Below, piece by piece: positions 60,883 through 64,000 of a stretch of 64,000 bases of DNA. Source of the stretch: Cytophagaceae bacterium ABcell3 (GTDB taxonomy: Bacteria; Bacteroidota; Bacteroidia; Cytophagales; Cytophagaceae); assembly GCA_030913385.1 (NCBI GenBank), contig CP133159.1, positions 2,378,584 through 2,442,583 on the forward strand, given 5' to 3'. The position numbers and the translations under genes are program-made. Every line of letters begins with the position of its first letter. Position 1 is the first letter of the stretch. The notes beneath the pieces were generated by a model. The model did not search any database, was not told the origin of the DNA, and saw only the letters and a list, made by a program, of their open reading frames with translations.

Positions 60883-62607
60883 ATGTCTGAAGCATTAACG
60901 CTAAAGAAGCGAAAAAGAAGATTTTTAGAAGAAGCCTTTAAGGTAGAAAACTGGGAGCAGGTTCGGCCTTATTATGAAGAGCTTGTAAGTAGGCCTATTA
61001 ATAATGTTGAGGAACTGAGGGAGTGGTTTAGGGACAGAAGTGAGCTGGAATCTGTGCTTTCAGAAGAATTGGGGTGGAGGTATATAAAAATGACTTGTGA
61101 TACGGCAAGTAAAGAATATACGGACAGCTTCAATTACTTTGTAAACGAAATTCAACCTCAGGTAGCACCATTTTCAAATAGGTTGGACAAAAAAGCACTG
61201 GAAAGCCCTTACTTGAAATCGCTTGATGATCCTGAATATGATATTGTGAAAAAGCTGCTTGAGAAGGATGAGCGAATTTTTAGGGAAGAAAATATTCCTT
61301 TAGAAACCCAAATTCATACAGAAGAGCAAAAGTTTGGTAGTATCTCAGGCGACATGACAGTGGAAATGGAGGGAAAGGAACTGACGCTCCAACAGGCCGG
61401 TGATTACCTGGACTTGTACGATAGGTACTTGAGGGAAGAAGCGTATAGAAAAATAGCAGAACGCCGGTTGAAGGACAAAGATCAGTTGGACGGTCTTTTT
61501 GATAAATTGCTAAACCTTAGAAACAAAGTCGCCCTTAATGCTGATTTTTCTAATTTTAGGGACTATATGCACACAGCTTTGGGACGGTTTTCTTATGGTG
61601 TGGAAGATTGTTTTAAGTTTCATTCTGCAGTTGAGGAAGAAGTCGTGCCATTGCTTAATGATTTGGCAGTTGAAAGGAAGAATAAACTTGCTCTGGACAA
61701 TTTGCGTCCGTGGGACTTGAATGTGAACTACCTTGGGAAAACACCTTTAAAGCCTTTCAAAACAGGAGAGGAGCTGTTGGAAAAAACATTGGTATGTTTT
61801 GATCGGGTAGATTCTTATTTAGGTAATTGTTTAAGGACAATGAAAGAAATGGGGCACCTTGATTTAGTTTCTAGAAAAGGTAAGGCGCCGGGTGGTTATA
61901 ATTATCCTTTGGATGAAACCGGTGTGCCATTTATTTTTATGAATGCTACCTCTTCTCTTCAGGATTTGGTTACTATGGTGCATGAAGGCGGACATGCTTA
62001 TCACTCTTTTCTGACCAGAGATTTGGAGTTAAGTATTTTTAAGAACCCTCCTTCAGAGGTTGCCGAGCTAGCCTCTATGGCTATGGAGTTGATTTCTATG
62101 GAGCACTGGGATGTGTTTTTTGATAATGAAAAAGACTTGGTTAGGGCTAAAAGAGAGCAATTGGAGGGGATTATCAATACATTGCCTTGGGTGGCCACGG
62201 TAGATAAGTTTCAACATTGGATTTATGAAAACCCTAATCATTCTCGCCAAGAGCGGGTGAAAGCCTGGAACGACATTTTTTCCAGTTTTAGCAGTTCTGT
62301 CACAGACTGGACTGGTCTTGAGCAGTATAAAGACTATGTTTGGCATAAGCAGTTGCATATCTATGAAGTACCTTTTTACTATATAGAATATGCCATTGCG
62401 CAGTTAGGTGCGGTTGGCGTTTGGAAAAACTATAAGGCTGACCCTCGTAAAGGATTTTCCAGCTATACTGAGGCTTTAAAGTTGGGGTACACCAGACCGG
62501 TAAATGAGGTTTATGAAGCAGCAGGGGTACGCTTTGATTTTTCTCGTGAGAATATTAAAGCGTTGATGTCTTTTGTAAAAGCTGAGTTGGATAAGTTGGC
62601 AGTATAG
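60883..62607 (+). CDS. M3 family oligoendopeptidase
   Basis: 574 residues from the ATG at 60883; the frame also opens at a TTG at 60859 that would overlap the previous gene. The zinc site is HEGGH (His367 onward) and the second-ligand helix lies in EVAELASMAMELIS, as in PepF/thimet-type M3 peptidases, which cut short cytosolic peptides. It lacks a signal peptide. It follows the reductase gene closely, so they may share a transcript although their tasks look unrelated. A strong hairpin follows. Confidence 0.93.
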   Translation: MSEALTLKKRKRRFLEEAFKVENWEQVRPYYEELVSRPINNVEELREWFRDRSELESVLSEELGWRYIKMTCDTASKEYTDSFNYFVNEIQPQVAPFSNRLDKKALESPYLKSLDDPEYDIVKKLLEKDERIFREENIPLETQIHTEEQKFGSISGDMTVEMEGKELTLQQAGDYLDLYDRYLREEAYRKIAERRLKDKDQLDGLFDKLLNLRNKVALNADFSNFRDYMHTALGRFSYGVEDCFKFHSAVEEEVVPLLNDLAVERKNKLALDNLRPWDLNVNYLGKTPLKPFKTGEELLEKTLVCFDRVDSYLGNCLRTMKEMGHLDLVSRKGKAPGGYNYPLDETGVPFIFMNATSSLQDLVTMVHEGGHAYHSFLTRDLELSIFKNPPSEVAELASMAMELISMEHWDVFFDNEKDLVRAKREQLEGIINTLPWVATVDKFQHWIYENPNHSRQERVKAWNDIFSSFSSSVTDWTGLEQYKDYVWHKQLHIYEVPFYYIEYAIAQLGAVGVWKNYKADPRKGFSSYTEALKLGYTRPVNEVYEAAGVRFDFSRENIKALMSFVKAELDKLAV

Positions 62608-62653
62608 ATAACAAGCTATTGACAGGATGTTGTCCTGTTAGATCTTGCTAAAC

Positions 62654-62684
62654 AACAAAGGGCCTCACTTAAGGCCCTTTGTTT
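62654..62684. terminator. Bidirectional terminator
   Basis: The perfect 12-bp stem AACAAAGGGCCT (62654-62665) / AGGCCCTTTGTT (62672-62683) sits between the M3 peptidase gene and the convergent lipoprotein gene, touching the latter's stop codon. Confidence 0.8.
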
Positions 62685-63276
62685 ATGGTTCTAACCTAAA
62701 CAGTTTTCTTTTCTTAAGCCTGTTGTACGGATCACCGGAACGTTCTAGCCTCTTTTGGTTATCGTCAATTAGTTTGTTGTACTTGTATGCCCATTCATCA
62801 TACCTGGCGCGGTACAGTACCACATCTTTGTCTTCGTCCATTATCTCTTTTTGGAGCTCTGAGATTTCTTCATCGTCTTCCAATTCCTCTGTTTCTTCAA
62901 TTAATTCAAAAGACTTCTTTATCACTTTATCTGTTGCCAAATCGTAACTGTCTATCTGCTCATCTGTTAAAGATTCAGGCTGATACCTCATTTGCAACAA
63001 GTCATCAAAGTCCTTTTGCAGTTCGGAAGTTTTTGGTTCTTCGACACCTCTCACATTAGAAATTTCACCAATAAGCCTGTCTATATCAGCAAGTTTTCGG
63101 TCATCGGCGGCCATCATTACATGCCATGCCTGATCCATACTGTCTACCACAGTGTCTACCTCTTTTTTGACTTTAGCTTTTTTGCTCATGCCGCCAAAGA
63201 GACCTCTTTGACCACATGATGTGGCAATTAAACAAATACAAATTATAAAAATATTTATCGTTAAAAGCTTTCTCAT
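62683..63276 (-). CDS. Helical lipoprotein, paralogue 2 of a tandem pair
   Basis: 197 residues. The signal peptide ends in the lipobox LIATSC (Cys21). The rest is almost all helix: a paired block with AWHVMMAADDRKLADIDRLI, then an acidic Glu-rich stretch, and a C-terminal block YDEWAYKYNKLID ending FRLEP. The gene overlaps the previous one by 4 bp (ATGA), and the two proteins match in order, spacing and several motifs. The Tyr-Asn C-terminal block recalls the LemA family, but the likeness is weak. The function is unknown. Confidence 0.75.
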   Translation of the reverse strand: MRKLLTINIFIICICLIATSCGQRGLFGGMSKKAKVKKEVDTVVDSMDQAWHVMMAADDRKLADIDRLIGEISNVRGVEEPKTSELQKDFDDLLQMRYQPESLTDEQIDSYDLATDKVIKKSFELIEETEELEDDEEISELQKEIMDEDKDVVLYRARYDEWAYKYNKLIDDNQKRLERSGDPYNRLKKRKLFRLEP

Positions 63277-63893
63277 TGTTGAATCTGAAATAAAGGTTTC
63301 TTATTTAAAGAACCATTGATTGAGTCTATTGTTTTTAAGGTTTCTTTGTTCTCCTCAATAAACTGGTTGTATATTAGTGCATAGTCGTCGTAGTCTTTCC
63401 TATATTTCCAAAGTGTCATATCAGCTTCAGTAATATCTTCTATGAGTTCAGGTACGATAGAATGTTTGGAAAGTTCGGGTGTGTTTTGGGTCAAATCAAA
63501 AGTAGCTCTGATTAAGCTGTCTGTAGCTGCATCATAAGCATCTATGCTTTCATCGGCCATGTTTTCTTGGACGTATCTTTTACTTATCAGGTTTTCAGCC
63601 ATTTTGCTGATACTGTCTAGGGCTATTTGGTTGTACCTTTTGCAGTAACTTACTTCTTGTAAAAGCCTTTTTATGTCTGCTATTTTTTGGTCATCAGAAC
63701 GCATCATTTCGGCCCAATAGAAATCTACACTGTCACATATTTGTTGGTATTCTGCGACTATTGCTTCTGGACTTGATGGGATTGCCTTTTCATGGGTTTC
63801 TTTCTTTTCTTGCTTCTCCGATGTCTTTTTCTCGCAAAAGGTGAACAAACAGGTAGAGGCTATCGCAATAATTGCAATAAAAAATCTTTTCAT
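63273..63893 (-). CDS. Helical lipoprotein, paralogue 1 of a tandem pair
   Basis: 206 residues from the ATG at 63893, which starts a good signal peptide (MKRFFIAIIAIASTC, then LFTFC as the likely lipobox); the frame also opens at 63920 with a TTG. The mature part parallels the downstream gene: WAEMMRSDDQKIADIKRLLQ, DESIDAYDAATDSLI, and WKYRKDYDDYALIYNQFIEE near the end. The pair is probably a recent or still-coupled duplication. Beyond its start the window has no further gene (63894-64000). Confidence 0.72.
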   Translation of the reverse strand: MKRFFIAIIAIASTCLFTFCEKKTSEKQEKKETHEKAIPSSPEAIVAEYQQICDSVDFYWAEMMRSDDQKIADIKRLLQEVSYCKRYNQIALDSISKMAENLISKRYVQENMADESIDAYDAATDSLIRATFDLTQNTPELSKHSIVPELIEDITEADMTLWKYRKDYDDYALIYNQFIEENKETLKTIDSINGSLNKKPLFQIQQ

Positions 63894-64000
63894 AGTATTC
63901 TTAAATTTATGCAGAAACAATTATAAAAATAATTTACGTTCCTTTAAAACAACGATTTAATTATCTTTATATTTCTTTACCTGTGACAGGTATTGTTTCT

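Noticed and set aside
1-64000. Prophage, integrase, toxin-antitoxin or restriction genes
   Set aside because: Looked for on both strands among all longer frames; nothing with such domains was recognised.

Overview
The window reads as chromosomal DNA of a Bacteroidota bacterium, most likely Cytophagales. The DNA is AT-rich. Lipoproteins, DUF5723 and PorT-type barrel proteins, OmpA and DUF6340 families are typical of that phylum. Several genes and RNAs are preceded by the phylum's promoter type (TTTG or TTG, about 19-20 nt, then TAnnTTTG), and Shine-Dalgarno sequences are scarce. Nearly all of the window is housekeeping. I saw no phage, CRISPR array, transposase gene, defence locus or secondary-metabolite cluster.

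Layout. 0.3-7.5 kb: small lipoproteins and an envelope/stress group (DUF2892, CDP-alcohol phosphatidyltransferase, Rho-N/SAP-tailed protein, PfpI/DJ-1, DUF2383 ferritin-like, glycerate kinase, DUF6340). 7.7-14.3 kb: tRNA-Ser, YihY, YbgC-type thioesterase, MltG, threonylcarbamoyl-AMP synthase, WbqC and ClpC. 15-19 kb: FtsH, small secreted proteins and Dps. 19.3-29.2 kb: a LysR regulator diverging from PEP carboxylase, then accB-accC-carB-carA, so PEP carboxylase, biotin carboxylase and carbamoyl-phosphate synthase, all bicarbonate-using enzymes, are neighbours. 29-36 kb: VWA membrane protein, FabG, dihydrolipoyl dehydrogenase, rhodanese, a candidate structured RNA and an ECF sigma factor with a small membrane protein. 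36-46 kb: outer-membrane proteins, VTT membrane protein, Cys/Met PLP lyase, OmpA, WecE-like transaminase, dienoyl-CoA-reductase-like SDR, tRNA-Gln, prs, rplY, pth. 46-53 kb: metG, typA, a hydrolase-SDR pair and two tRNA-Lys genes. 53.8-58 kb: a molybdenum-cofactor operon (moeA-mobA-moaD-moaE-moaCB fusion). 58-64 kb: hemN, an NAD(P)H-flavin/2Fe-2S reductase, an M3 oligopeptidase and a tandem pair of paralogous lipoproteins.

The least ordinary content is between the genes. Two families of short non-coding inverted-repeat (MITE-like) elements are scattered through the window. Family 1 (about 155-168 bp, ends ACCTG...CAGGT, flanked by 3-bp TAA or TTA repeats) has five long copies and two remnants. 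Family 2 (about 250 bp, ends TTAGGGC..GCTGAAAAA) has three copies. One family 2 copy at 14.3-14.7 kb carries a family 1 element inserted in it, while the copy at 46.1 kb has the uninterrupted site; the pair fixes the family 1 boundaries and target duplication. A second candidate is a multi-helix structured RNA at 34.78-34.88 kb, upstream of the ECF sigma gene.

All calls come from reading the sequence. Gene starts follow the first plausible ATG unless stated, and no database search was possible.
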